DNA of 64,000 bases, taken from Plenodomus lindquistii (lineage: Eukaryota; Ascomycota; Dothideomycetes; Pleosporales; Leptosphaeriaceae). The stretch lies in contig JANUWI010000004.1 of NCBI GenBank assembly GCA_025504975.1, positions 1,612,001 to 1,676,000 on the forward strand. Reading direction: 5' to 3'. Both the position numbers and the translations under genes were made by a program. This document shows, in pieces, positions 1 through 12,700 of this stretch. Numbering within the stretch: the stretch's first letter is position 1; each line of letters starts with the position of its first letter. Under the pieces are notes generated by a model. It did not search any database. It saw only the letters and a program-made list of their open reading frames with translations, and had not been told where the DNA came from.

Positions 1-2350
1 GCAGAACTATAAATAGTAATTAAGAAGAGTAAATTCTATATTATTTAAACTAAGTATTTAGAATATATTCTAACTAATAAAAGAATAGAGATAGATTTAG
101 AAAAAGTAAAAGTACTTTATAACTAGGTCTAACCTACTACTATAATAGGTATTAAATTTTTTCTAGAGTTTACTAGATTCTATAGATAATTTATTTTTAA
201 GTTTTTATAAGTAGCTAAGCTAATAATAGCTCTATAAAGTCCTTTAACCCTATTTATATAGACTAAGAATTATTAAAATAGCTTTAAAAAGCTAAAGTCT
301 TTACTTCTAGCAATTCTAGTCCTATACTACTTTAATTCTAATTATAATATAAAACTAGAAACTAACGCTTTAGATAGAGTTATAGCTAGAATTATATTTT
401 AAAAATACCTAGATAGTAAATAGTACCCTATAGCTTTCTATAGTAAAATACTTACTAGAGTAGTATTTAATTAGAAAATATATAATAAAAAACTATTTAC
501 TATTATTACTACTTTTAAAAAATAGAAAGCTAAACTAATTTTAGTTTAGCACTAAGTTTAAATATATACTAATTATTAATTTTTAGAGTATTTTATAAAT
601 ATAAAAGTTTTAAATTAATAATAAGCTAACTAGGCTAAGCTTAGAGCCTTTTTTAATTTCTAAATTAAGTATACTCTAGGTAAAAGCAATAAACGCGTAG
701 ATATCTTTAGTTAATAAAAATAAAATATAAAGAATTTTAAAATAGCCTAATAAAATAATTACTTTTTAGTTTTTTTTAATCTAGCTAGGCTATATAGCTA
801 TATTAACTCTAAACTAGTAAAGTAATATCTAGAGTCTTTTCTATAAATAACTATTACTTCTTTTTAACTAACTCTAATAATATTACTAGATTTTTTAGAG
901 CTAATAGAAGCCCTATTAAAAAAAAACTAATAGTTTTTTAAAAAAAAACGTTTTTTACTACTTTTCTAGTATTAAATAGATAATAGACTTTTTTTTTATA
1001 GTAACTACTTTTATATTTCTTTAAACTTACTACTTTGTATATAACTTATTTAAAAAATATATAATTAAGTATTAATAGCTTATTCTAGTACTATAAAAAT
1101 TTACTAGTTACTTATATAATAATACTACTAAAAAAGAATAGAAGCTACTTATAAATAGTACGTGCGTAACTGCGTTGCCTACTAAAAATTCTATTTAAAA
1201 TAAATCTAAATTTAAAAGTTTCTCTATTTTTTACTAATTCTAAAGAAACCTATATAATATTTTATAATACATTTTAAATTTTTTTTTAAAAACCAATATA
1301 GCTATAATTAGATTCTAGTAATTATTAATTAACTTTTTAAATAAGCAATTATAATACTATACTATAAAATAATAAACGTTTAAAACTTTATTTAACTATT
1401 TATATAATAGGTATATTAGTTTAGATATACTTTTAAAAGTATTATTTCTAACTATAAAGCCTAGTTTATTTTCTATTTCTAGTCTAAATTCTACTAAATT
1501 ATAGGTATTAAAATATAACTCTCTACTACCTATTATAAATAAACTAATAGCTAAACTAAAATTATAAATAAATATTTTAACTAACGCCTATAGCTGTTTA
1601 TAATATACTACTAGAATAACTAAAATAAACTTTTTCTATTTATAAACTAAGCCTAGATAACGCTTTTATACGCGTTAATAGAAATAGCTCTATACTAGCT
1701 TCTATATAGTTCTAAACTCTAATAGAGCTAGAACTAGCACTATTTAAAAATAGCTAATTCTATTAAAAAACCTAACTACTAAAAGGTTTATAATCTAGCT
1801 ATTTAGATATATAACGTTTAGAAATAAGCTAAAAAAAATATAGAAAAAGTATAAAACTAAATATATTCTACTATTAACGCTTACTAATATTCTATTAACT
1901 AGAGAATTAGAGATAAAGTTTATTTTTTTACTACTAAACTAGTAACTATAAAACCTAGCTAAAAGTTATCTAAACTATAGAAAAGTTCTTTTAAAGTTTT
2001 TAAATAGATTAGATATTTCTATAGATTTAAGCTTTTTTTAAGCTCTAAAATATACAACGTGTTTGCATCTAATATTCTCTATAAAAATTCTAATAACTCT
2101 CTACTAAAATAAAAGGCTTTAAAGCTACTAGCTATTTCTATATAAAGTGTAGAAAAGTAAAAAGTTATAAAAATCTTTACTAGTAAATTTATTTAAAATA
2201 AACTAAAATATAGAGCTAGCTAAATAGAATATAATCTAGATTAAATCTAGTATCTAGCCTCTAATTTTATAGGCTTTTTTTATAAACTGTAAAATTTCTA
2301 CTAGAAGTATTCTAATTATCTAGAACCTCTCTAGGCACTATATAAATAGC
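1..2350 (+). pseudogene. A3 pol relic: RNase H, integrase, chromodomain
   Basis: Degenerate Ty3/gypsy pol read on the + strand. The RNase H segment near 345-400 reads K-L-E-T-N-A-L-D, where the family pattern is E-T-D-A-L-D, so one acidic residue has become Asn. The integrase region (about 1015-1660) keeps the zinc-binding and DDE-core patterns seen more clearly in A1 at 53440-54080. The chromodomain falls at about 2145-2320. Stop codons are TAA/TAG at positions where related copies suggest Gln. The reading is by homology to gypsy integrases, no stretch is translatable as a full protein, and the exact limits are approximate. Confidence 0.8.
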
Positions 2351-2560
2351 TTTAAATATAAAAAAAAAAGTAAAAAATATATTATAGTTAGTAAATAATT
2401 ATATTTTATAAATTTAATAGTTTTTCTATTATTAATATATAAAAATTATAGCTAATACATAAAACTAGTATATAGCTTTTACTAATAAAACTTTTAGCCT
2501 AGTAAGCTAACTATTATAAATAGATATAAAAGCTTTTTAGAACCTACCTATTTACTACTA

Positions 2561-3055
2561 TAACTTTTTAACCTTTACTTTACTATTAGAGGCGTTATAT
2601 ACTTTACCTAATTTAGAGTTTTTAGCGCTTTTATACTTTAAAAATTTTCTATTAGACTTATAAATAGGCCTACGTTTTTTTTTACTACTAGAAAAACCTA
2701 AAGTTTTTCTAGAAAGAGTAGTAGCTAAAGCTACTACGTTTTTCTAGAAAAGCTATATTTTCTAGTATAAATCTAAAACCTTTTTATATAGGCTTTAAAG
2801 CTTTTTTTATTATATATAATAGTTTACTAGTATTATATTAGTTACGCTAAAGCTAATAACCTATATAGTTACTATTTATACTATAGAAACTAATATTTTT
2901 ATAGCTAAGCTAGCTATAGCCTTTATATTTACTAGTTTAGCTTTAAATTTTTTTACTTTATTTTTATTAGCTAGTATAGCCTATATAGTAAGGCCTATAA
3001 AATTATAGAGCACTACTATAATTTAGTTATATTCTAGTTCTATATATATAAGCAT
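2561..3055 (-). pseudogene. A3 copy of the antisense ORF of family A
   Basis: This is the minus-strand frame between the chromodomain and the 3' LTR, equivalent to 54986-55480 in A1. It begins with ATG at 3055-3053 (M-L-I-Y-I-E-L-E) and shows the same in-frame TAA/TAG changes as the other copies. The end is taken by alignment to A1, and the frame may extend further. Function unknown: see the A1 entry for residue features. Confidence 0.55.
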
Positions 3056-3565
3056 TTAAAAAAGTTAAAAAAAACTTTAAACTAGTAGAAAAAAATAGTT
3101 ACTTACTAGTTTATATTTTTTATTTAAAAGTATATAATAAGCACACTTTTTTAAACCTACTAATTTAAATAAATATATAAAATTAAATTTACTATAGAAC
3201 TAGGCCTAGATAGAGCGTAAATAAAAAACCTAATAGGCTAAAAAATATATACTTAAAAGTATAGAAATAGGTATTTTTATAAAGGCTATTTAGCGTTAGT
3301 ATTAAAAGTAATAATAAATAGTAATAGAGTACGTATAATAAAAGTGTAGAGTATAAAAAGTAAAAAAAAATTATAATATTTAAAAAATTATTATATTCTA
3401 CTAGAGTAACTACTAGATTTAGTAGTTATTATAATAATTATTAATAAATAGTAAATAGAAAGTTATATTTAATGTAATAAAATAATAATTCTAGAATAGA
3501 CTTTATATAGAGGATATATAAAAGACACTTAGATATAGAACTATCTAATTTAAAGTAAAAAGTAA

Positions 3566-3982
3566 TATAATAAAGCTATATTCTATTATAATAATAACTT
3601 TTAGCTATAGAAGCTTTTTTATAAGCTACCTCTATTTTTCTCTATATAAACTTATTAAAGATAGAAAACTATACTAACCTCTATCTAAACTACCTCTATA
3701 CTATATCTAGTTTAGATTCTATAAAAATCTCTCCTCTACTATTACCTACGTGCTAATATAGTAGAGAAAAAAAAAAAACTCTATAAAGGCCTAGAACTAC
3801 TACTAAGCTCTACTCTATATAGCTTACTTTTTTAATAGAACTATAAAAGTATAATTTTTTTATCCTTTTATATAAAGCCTATAAAAATATAATTTATTTA
3901 GCTTTTTAATCTACGCGCACTTCTATATGCTTTTAAGCTAATTTAGACATTTTTTAGCACTTTATATTCTTAAGCTGTTATA
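3566..3982 (+). repeat. 3' LTR of A3 (417 bp)
   Basis: It starts TATAATAAAGC, where A1 has TGTAATAAAGC, and ends GCTGTTATA, where A1 has GCTGTTACA. The canonical TG..CA ends are therefore RIP-changed to TA..TA. The length equals that of the LTRs in A1, A2 and A4. The purine-rich stretch just upstream corresponds to the A1 polypurine tract AAAGCAGGGGGTAA. Confidence 0.9.
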
Positions 3983-4060
3983 AATTTACGTTAATTACTA
4001 GCTATTTATATTACTTTCTATCTACTTACTTAATTTACTACACAATAGAATTTCCTAACG
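3983..4060 (+). mobile_element. M3: 3' end of an M element cut by A3
   Basis: These 78 bp match M1 5422-5499 with a few transitions. They end in the M terminal inverted repeat TTTCCTAACG, followed by TA (4061-4062). A3 begins immediately to the left, so A3 inserted inside an M copy at about internal position 660. The remaining M sequence lies beyond the left window edge. The TA duplication on the far side therefore cannot be checked here. Confidence 0.85.
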
Positions 4061-4062
4061 TA

Positions 4063-4505
4063 TAAAAAGCTATAAAGTAAGTAATAGTAATAACGTCTAT
4101 AATAGAAGTAGAGCTTCTAGTAATAAATAAATAAGTAAAAAAGTAATAGTATTTAAATAATTCTTTAAAAAACTACTTCTAGATTTAGAAGCATACTAGT
4201 AAATCTTTTATAATAATTAGTAAACTATCTATTTAGTAGTAAATAGTAATAAAAAGATTACTACTAAATTATACTATATTAATATCTAGAATATATAGCT
4301 AAAATAGAAGTATTTAAAAAAATCTTTTTAGATTATATATATTAAAATAGTAAATATACTAGTAAATAGACTTATAAAAAACCTAATAAATTATAATATA
4401 AGTAATTTAAAAAGTACTTTAATTTAAAAAGTACTAGAGTATATATTATAAGTATAGAAAAAAAAAGTTAACTAAAATTATTTTATTAATTAATAGCGCT
4501 GTAGC
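4063..4505. other. H0 piece 1: host sequence left of element E
   Basis: AT-rich sequence with no match to another part of the window that I can see and no recognisable domain. It ends with GTAGC (4501-4505), the left target duplication of element E. The matching GTAGC is at 29294-29298, so this stretch was continuous with 29299-30697 before E inserted. It contains the direct repeat TTTAAAAAGTAC near 4408-4435. Confidence 0.6.
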
Positions 4506-4721
4506 TATAAAGGTATAGGTAATTATAAAAGTATTTATAAATTATATAGATTAAACTTCTAGAGTAAAATACTACATAGAAAGCTAGTTTTCTATATATA
4601 AAATAGAACTATAGTATTTCTACTAACTAAAGCGCGCCTATTTAAGCCTAGCGCTAGCAGAGTAGCTCTAAAGCTTTAGTAATACTTTAGTAGCTAGAGG
4701 TTATAGATTTAATCTATAATA
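4506..4721 (-). repeat. 3' LTR of E (216 bp)
   Basis: It begins TATAAAGGTATAGG and ends CTATAATA on the + strand. It is a direct repeat of 29078-29293 with the same length. Immediately to its right, on the minus strand, is a purine-rich tract (AAAAAAGAGGATAG) suitable as the polypurine tract, which fixes the coding strand as minus. GTAGC precedes it. Confidence 0.88.
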
Positions 4722-4762
4722 CTATCCTCTTTTTTAAAAAAAGTAGTTCTAGTTACTTAATA

Positions 4763-5499
4763 CGTTAGGAAAAAACTTTTTGTAGCATTCTAGTCATTTA
4801 CCAAGCGCATTGTAAGTGAGTTAAATTACTAGTAAATAACTAGGAAAAGACTTAAGTAGTGTAGCTGACGTGAATGGCTTAATTTACCTTATTTACCTCG
4901 CTCACCCTATTGACCCCACAAACGTCAAACACCATGAAAAATTAAAACTAGTTCTAATTAGGCAATTGAAATTCTAATAATATAGAATAAATATTTAGCT
5001 ATAAATTAGTTAAAAAATTACTATTTTAGGCCTAGCCGTTCTATAGTTATTAACTATTTACTAAAAAGTTTTAATATTCCTCGCTTAAAAATAATTTACA
5101 GGGGCTGCTAATAGTTTAAATAGATAATAAAACTATATTTTTTTTCGCGCTAAGCCTATAAAAGTAATATTTTAGTATTTAGAAATTTCTATTATATTAT
5201 TATATTAATTGCGTACGTTGTTATATAACTTAAAAGAGTTTAAAAAAGTAAAGTTCTTTTTTATTTTAAACTAGCAGGGGTCTAGGAGGTAAGCAAGGTA
5301 AGCAAGGTAAATTAAGTAAAAATAGTATTTAAAGTAATTCACGTTACTTACGTTATTTACTAGTAAATTACTAGTAAACTACGTGAAAAAAGGCCTTGTA
5401 GGGTAAAAGTAGTAAATTGGTAATTTACGTTAATTACTAGCTATTTACGTTACTTTCCATCTACTTACTCAATTTACTACACAATAGAATTTCCTAACG
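4763..5499 (+). mobile_element. M1: 737-bp non-autonomous TIR element
   Basis: Full-length copy flanked by TA (4761-4762 and 5500-5501), with terminal inverted repeats CGTTAGGAAA / TTTCCTAACG. It lies in E about 40 bp inside the left LTR. It is nearly identical to M2 (61455-62191), and the differences I compared are all transitions. Subterminal regions hold inverted blocks: TTACCTTATTTACCTCGCTC on the left against repeated GGTAAGCAAGGTAA on the right, and repeated TTACTAGTAAATTAC motifs. No transposase is encoded. TA target and short TIRs fit a Tc1/mariner/pogo-mobilised MITE-like element. It keeps far more CA, TG and CG than its surroundings, so it is less RIP-mutated and probably inserted late. 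Confidence 0.88.
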
Positions 5500-5501
5500 T
5501 A

Positions 5502-7587
5502 ATTATATAAAAATTGCTATGTTTTATAAAAGCTATACATAGTTTTATTACCTAAAGTAAATAACTATATTTATATTCTAGATTGTTATTCTATTATAAT
5601 AATTTATATTTTTACTATTATTTAAGTATTATAGCTTTATTTATTAGAGGTTTAGAGGGCTCTATTATAAAAAAGCTTTAGTAGCTTTTAAAAAGGCTTA
5701 TAGTAGCTTTATAGAGTACGCTATAAATAGTTATAAATATATTAGATAGAAAAAGTAATTTATATAATATAACTACTAGGTAATATATCTAGTAATTTTT
5801 TTAGCTACTACTATAGTAGTTACTAAATTAAAATTCTATTATATTTCTAGTTATTATACTATAATAAAGTCCTTTCTAGTTTTTACTATATAAATTTAAG
5901 TTAAAAAACTACTTTATAATATACTATACTAGAAAGTTTAGTAGTAGTACTTTTTTTACTACGTATTTAACGTATTATAGTAAAGTATAATAGAGGTATT
6001 TACTAGAGAGTTACTCTAGTTTATTATAAAGTTAAAAAGCTTAGCTAAAATTATTATAAATAGTTTCTATTTACTAATAAGTATTATAAACTTTTTATAT
6101 AGTCTAGGCTTAATAGAGTAAATAGTATAGTACTTATAAATAAGTTTAATAGAATTTAAAAAGTTAGTATAGAGTTTCTAGAATAAATTATTAAAACTAT
6201 CTAAATAGTTAGCCTAGTGTATCTAGTATTATAGTAGGCCTTTAAAATAGTTATATAGATTATATAATCTACTATTAATATAACTATTAATAATAGCTTT
6301 AATAAAATAGTTAGTATTATTATTAATATTAGAGTTAGTAATTTAAATTTATTTTTTATTATCTATTATTTAACCTAGAAGCCTATTAGTAGTAACGTAA
6401 TAAAGTAGCTATAAGTAAAAAATATTATATACTTTCTAAAAACTTTCTAGTAAAGCTACTTTATAAACTATATTATTAATAATGTAGGTAATTTTATAAA
6501 GTCTATAATTTTTAAAATCTAGTAACTAATTTAGTTATATTATATAAATATTTTAGGTATTAAATATAATATAGTTACTAATACATAACTTTTTAGTAAG
6601 TATATAGCTTTTATTAGCCTATTCTACTTATTTAGTCTAAGTCTATTAAAAATTAAATTAGAGTTTATAATAGAGTAAATTAAATTTATTAGTAAACTAA
6701 TTAGTTTATAGACAGTCTACGCGTGTAGACGCTAGTAGTATCTTATTTTTTATAGAAGTAATTACTAGTTCTAGTTTAAAGTGTAGTAAATAACTTTTTA
6801 TAACTTTAAAAGCTAAAATACTAGTACTTACACTTATTATAGTCTTTGCTTTAAATTCTACTATTAAAAGAAATAAAAACTAGTTATTTTATTTATAATT
6901 AATATAGGCTTAAAAGTATTATTTAAAAAAAGTATTTGTATTTTCTATTTAGCTATTAAATTCTAGGTAAAATATAGTAAATAGCTTTAGCTTAGTTTCT
7001 AGTTATTAATATAGATATATCTAAAAGTATAAAATAAATTAAATACTTTAATTACTAATAATAGTCTCTAGGTAGCCTTTTTTATACTATATATATTTAA
7101 TAAACGCGTATACTAGTATATTAACTTATAGATTTATAATAGATATAAACTTTTTTTTTTACTAGACTAGTTTATAATAACGAAAATATTAGTATACGTG
7201 TAACTATTATCTATATAAAAAAATAGGTAGATAATATAATCTATAGATATATTAGTTTAATACCTATTAGATATAGAGAGTAGGTATAGAAAGCTTTATT
7301 TACTTTTATAAAATACTTTAGTCCTTTTATAAATTAGGTAGCTTTAAATGTATTTAGTAATATTAGTAGTTATATATAGCTAGTAGTAGTATTAACTAAC
7401 TTTTATATACATTTTATATTTACTGCTATAGCTAGCGTATATTCTATAATAGAATTTTTTAATAACTACTATTTTTAGATTATTATATCTAGAGATATAG
7501 ATTCTTTTATAGACGAAAAAAATACTATTATCTAGCTAATAATTACCTAACTCTAATTATAGCTACTATTTACTATATATTAGACTA
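5502..7587 (-). pseudogene. E pol relic: 3' part with integrase core
   Basis: Continuation of the E pol frame, separated from 23652 onward by P1 and D1. On the minus strand, about 6600-7420 reads as a gypsy integrase core and its C-terminal side. Recognisable pieces are a Y-I-N-Y-K-Q-N-N segment (family pattern Y-V-N-Y-x-Q-x-N-W) and the following S-T-S motif, in shifting frames with many TAA/TAG stops. The stretch 5502-6600 is the 3' tail of the element up to the LTR. I could not assign a chromodomain there with confidence. Frames change several times, so both RIP and small indels have acted. Confidence 0.65.
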
Positions 7588-7719
7588 TAATATACTCTAT
7601 AAATAAATAGCTAGTATAAATAAATAGCTAGGCTCTACTAAAACTATACTAAACTTTATACTATTATTAATATTTTAATATAATAATATAAAAAAGTTTT
7701 TAATTAAATTTTAAATATA

Positions 7720-8113
7720 GCTTATATTATAGACTATCTAATAAAATATAATACTTACTATTTTAAAAGCTGCTATAGTCTATAAAGTTATAGAAAAAAC
7801 TCTATAATAATAACACGCTAGTACTACTCTATAATATAATAATAAGTCTAATTTAATAAATATATTTAAAACTAAAAACAAGATAATTATTAAGTATATA
7901 TTTAATTTTACTATAAAAGAATTCCTACTCTAGTTTACTATAGTTAAAAATATAGTAGATTTTTTATCTAAAGCTTAGCACTATAACTCTACTAGTAAAA
8001 ACTAGGCTATAAACTTTATTAAATATTACTTTTAATTTAAAGTAAAGTTTAATTATAAGTATAATTATAAAAAAGCTCTCTATAAAAATCTAGTAGTTAT
8101 TAGTAACTAGTTC
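7720..8113 (+). pseudogene. P1 transposase, N-terminal part (HTH and CENP-B-like)
   Basis: Degenerate N-terminal half of a pogo-superfamily transposase. A helix-turn-helix segment reads A-A-I-V-Y-K-V-I-E-K-T-L, where the family has A-A-x-x-Y-x-V-P-x-x-T-L. The second DNA-binding domain follows, with F-T-I-V-K-N-I-V-D-F-L and N-F-I-K-Y-Y near its end. The frame stops at I-S-N-stop-F, where A2 interrupts it, and resumes at 15627. Within the frame stops are only TAA/TAG. The start codon was not fixed, so the left limit is approximate. In the intact transposon this protein would bind the TIRs and catalyse cut-and-paste transposition in the nucleus. Confidence 0.75.
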
Positions 8114-8530
8114 TGTAATAGCTTAAGAATATAAAGTACTAAAAGGCATTTAAATTAGTTTAAAGGCATATAGAAGTACACGCAGATTTAAAAGCTAAAT
8201 AAATTATATTTTTATAGACTTTATATAAAAAAACAAGAAAATTATACCTCTATAGTTCTATTAAAAAAGTAAGCTATATAGAGTAGAGCTTAGTAGTAGT
8301 TCTAGGCCTTTATAGAGTTCTTTTTTTTTCTCTACTATATTAGCACGTAGGTAATAGTAGAGTAGAGATTTTTATAGAATCTAGACTAGGTATAGTATAG
8401 AGGTAGTTTAAATAGAGGTTAGTATAGTTTTCTATTTTTAATAAATTTATATAGGAAAAAATAGAGGTAGCTTATAAAAAAGCTTCTATAGCTAAAAGTT
8501 ATTATTATAATAGAATATAGCTTTATTATA
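8114..8530 (-). repeat. 3' LTR of A2
   Basis: 417 bp, reverse complement of the A1 LTR. It starts TGTAATAGCTTAAG and ends GCTTTATTATA on the + strand. The outer TG is kept while the inner end is RIP-changed from TACA to TATA. AGTTC precedes it. Confidence 0.9.
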
Positions 8531-9040
8531 TTACTTTTTATTTTAAATTATATAGTTCTATATTTAAGTGTTCTCTATATAACTTCTATATAAAGTCTAT
8601 TCTAGAATTATTATTTTATTAAAGTAAATATAACTTTCTATTTACTATTTATTAATAATTATTATAATAACTACTAAATCTAGTAGTTACTCTAGTAGAA
8701 TATAATAATTTTTTAAGTATTATAATTTTTTTTTACTTTTTATACTCTACACCTCTATTATACGTACTCTATTACTACTTATTATTACTTTTAATACTAA
8801 TACTAAATAGTTTTTATAAAAATGCCTATTTCTATACCTTTAGGTATATACTTTTTAGCCTATTAAGTTTTTTACTTGCGCTCTATCTAGGCCTAGTTTT
8901 ATAGTAAATTTAACTTTACGTATTTATTTAAATTAGTAGGCTTAAAAAAGTATACTTATTACACACTTTTAAATAAAAAGTATAAACTAGTAAATAACTA
9001 TTTTTTTCTACTAGCTTAAAGCTTTTTCTAACTTTTTTAG

Positions 9041-9535
9041 GTGCCTATATATATAAAACTAGAATATAACTAAATTATAGCAGCGCTCTGTAATTTTAAA
9101 AGCTTTACTATATAGGCTATACTAGCTAATAAAAATAAAATAAAAAAGTTTAAAACTAAACTAGTAGATATAAAAGCTATAGCTAGCTTAGCTATAAAAA
9201 TATTAGTTTTTATAGTATAGGTAGTAACTGCGCAGATTACTAGCTTTAGTATAACTAATATAATACTAGTAAGCTACTATATATAATAAAAAAAGCTTTA
9301 GAGTTTATATAAAAAGATTTTAGACTTACGCTAGAAAATATAGCTTTTTTAAAAAGATATAGTAGCTTTAGCTACTACTTTTTCTAGAAAAGCTCTAGAT
9401 TTTTCTAATAGTAAAAAAAAACGTAGGCCTATTTATAGATCTAATAGAAAATTTTTAAAGCGTAGAGGCGCTAAAAACTCTAAGTTAAATAAAATATATA
9501 ACGCCTCTAATAGTAAAATAAAGGTTAAAAAGTTA
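9041..9535 (+). pseudogene. A2 copy of the antisense ORF of family A
   Basis: Same frame as 54986-55480 in A1, here on the + strand because A2 is inverted. The start triplet is GTG instead of ATG (GTGCCTATATATATA). Codon 25, which is CAG in A1, is TAG here. The C-terminal part is stop-free: it reads A-L-A-T-T-F-S-R-K-A-L-D-F, then a basic run (K-K-K-R-R-P), and ends I-K-V-K-K-L before a run of TAG codons. The frame is preserved without indels against A1 and A4. Confidence 0.6.
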
Positions 9536-9730
9536 TAGTAGTAGATAGATAGGTTTTAAAAAGCTTTTATACCTATTTATAATAGTTAGTTTACTAGACT
9601 AAAAGTTTTATTAGTAAAAGTTATATACTAGTTTTATATATTAGCTATAATCTTTATATATTAATAATAGAAAAACTATTAAGCTTATAAAATATAATTA
9701 TCTACTAACTATAATATATTTTTTACTTTT

Positions 9731-12700
9731 TTTTTTTACGCCTAAAGCTATCTATATAGTGCCTAGAGAGGTTCTAAATAATTAGAATACTTCTAGTAGA
9801 AGTTTTATAGTTTATAAAAAAAGCTTATAAAGTTAGAGGCTAGATACTAGGTTAGATTTAGATTATATTCTATCTAGCTAGCTCTATATTTTAGCTTATT
9901 TTAAGTAAACTTACTAGTAAAAATTTCTTTAACTTTCTACTTCTCTACGCTTTATATAGAGGTAGCTAGTAGCTTTAAAGCCTTTTATTCTAGTAAAAAG
10001 TTATTAGAATTTTTATAGAGAATGTTAAATATAAATATATTGTATATTTTAGAGTCTAGAAAAAGTTTAAGTCTATAGAAATACCTAATCTATTTAAAAA
10101 CTTTAAAAAAACCTTTCTATAGTTTAGATAACTTTTAGCTAGGTTTTATAGTTACTAGGTTAGTAGTAGAGAAATAGATTTTATTTCTAATTCTCTAGTT
10201 AATAGAATATTAGTAGGCGTTAATAGTAGAATATATTTAGTTTTATACCTTTTCTATATTCTTTTTAGCTTATTTCTAAACGTTATATATCTAAATAGCT
10301 AGATTATAAACCTTTTAGTAGTTAGGTTTTTTAATAGAATTAGCTATTTTTAAATAGTGCTAGTTCTAGCTCTATTAGAGTTTAGAACTATATAGAAGCT
10401 AGTATAGAGCTATTTCTATTAACGCGTATAAAAGCGTTATCTAGGCTTAGTTTATAAATAGAAGAAATTTACTCTAGTTATTCTAGTAGTACATTATAAA
10501 TAGCTATAGACGTTAGTTAATATACTTATTTATAATTTTAGCCTAGCTATTAGTTTATTTATAATAGGTAGTAGAGAGTTATATTTTAATATCTATAATC
10601 TAGTAGAATTTAAACTAGAATTAAAAAATAAACTAGGCTCTATAGTTAGAGATAATACTTTTAGAAGTATATTTAAACTAATATACCTATTATATAAATA
10701 GTTAAATAAAGCTTTAGGCGTCTATTATTTTATAGTATAGTATTATAATTATTTATTTAGAGAGTTAATTAATAATTACTAGAATCTAATTATAGCTGTA
10801 TTAGTCTTTAGAGAAAAATTTAATATCTATTATAAAATATTATATAGGTTTCTCTAGAATTAGTAAAAAGTAGAGGAACTTTTAGATTTAAATCTATTTT
10901 AAATAAAATTTTTAGTAGGTAACGCAGTTACGTAAATAATATTTATAAATAGCTTCTATTCTTTTCTAGTAGTATTATTATATAAATAACTAGTAAGTTT
11001 TTATAGTACTAGAATAAACTATTAATACTTAATTATATACTTTTCTAATAAGTTATATATAGAGTAGAAAGTCTAGAGGAATATAAAAGCAGTTACTATA
11101 AAAAAAAAGTCTATTATCTATCTAATACTAAAAAAGTAGTAAAAAGCGTTCTTTTTTAAAAAACTATTAGTTTTTTTTTAATAGAGCTTCTATTAGTTCT
11201 AAAAAATCTAGTAATATAGTTAGAGTTAGTTAAAAAAAAGTAATAGTTATTTATAAAGAGGACTCTAGGTATTACTTTACTAGTTTAGAGTTAATATAGC
11301 TATATAGCCTAGCTAGGTTAAAAAAAACTAAAAAGTAATTATTTTACTAGGCTACTTTAAAATCTTTTATATTTTATTTTTATTAACTAAAGATATCTAC
11401 GCGCTTATTGCTTTTACCTAGAGTATATTTAATTTAGAAGTTAAAAAAGGCTATAAGCTTAGCCTAGTTAGTTTATTATTAATTTAGAACCTTTATATTT
11501 ATAAAGTACTCTAAAGATTAATTATTAGTATATATTTAGACTTAGTGCTAAACTAAAGTTAGTTTAGCTTTCTATTTTTTAAAGGCAGTAATAATAGTAA
11601 ATAGTTTTTTATTATATATTTTCTAATTAAGCTCTACTTCTATAAGTATTTTACTATAGAAGGCTATAGAGTACTATTTACTATCTAGGTATTTTTAAAA
11701 TATAATTCTAGCTACTACTCTATCTAAAGCGTTAGTTTCTAGTTTTATATTATAATTAGAATTAAAGTAGTATAGGACTAGAATTGCTAGAAATAAAAAC
11801 TTTAGCTTTTTAAAGCTATTTTAGTAATCTTTAGTCTATATAAATAGAGTTAAAGGACTTTATAGAGCTATTATTAGCTTAGCTACTTATAAAAATTTAG
11901 AGATAAATTATCTATAAAATCTAGTAAACTCTAGAAAAAACTTAACATCTATTATAGTAGTAGGTTAGACCTAGTTATAGAGTACTTCTATTTTTTCTAA
12001 ATCTACCTCTATTTCTTTATTAGTTAGAATATATTCTAAATACTTAGTTTAAATAATATAGAATTTACTTTTTTTAATTACTACTTATAGTTCTACTTTT
12101 TATAGTTTTTCTAGGATAAGCTTAACATATTGTTAGTAGCTCTAGACGTTTTTAAAGTAAATAAGAATATTATCTAAATAGGTAATATAGAAATTATTTA
12201 AGTAATCTATAAGTATATTATTTATATACCTTTAATAAATAGAAAGGCTATTATAAAGACTAAAAAAAAGTACTTTACACTTATATAATCTGTAGTAGGT
12301 ATAGAAAGTAGTATATTTTTTAGACTCTAAATCTATATAAATTTTATTAAAAGCTATTTAGATATTAAATTTAGTAAAGATTTTAGTTTTATTTAAATAG
12401 ATTAGTAAGTTATCTATTTTTAGAATTAGATAAGCGTTTTTTTAGGTAAGCTAGTTAAGCTTATAGTAGTTAATATAAATATAAAGTAACTTATTAGGTT
12501 TATAGATATAAAGAATAGAAAAAGTAAAAAAGCTATAGCTAGTCTCTATAAATCCTTTCTATAAGTTTTTTTAGACGTACTTTTTAATAGCTTTTAAGTT
12601 CTTAGTATTTTGCTTATATAAAGGGCTAAAGTTATTAGGTAGAAGTTTATTTAGAATAATTTTATAGTTATATAGTTAGTGTTCTAGTAGTTCCTCTATA

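Larger units (their letters stand above)
1..3982 (+). mobile_element. A3: 3' part of Ty3/gypsy chromovirus family A
   Basis: This is the 3' half of a family A element. It aligns without large gaps to 52426-56407 of the full copy A1 (offset about 52,425) and runs off the left edge of the window. It holds the end of the reverse transcriptase/RNase H region, integrase, chromodomain, an antisense frame and a 417-bp 3' LTR ending at 3982. It was inserted into an M element, because its right flank (3983-4060) is the M 3' end. It is heavily RIP-mutated: stops are dense and CA/TG are rare. The 5' LTR and left target duplication lie outside the window. Confidence 0.9.
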
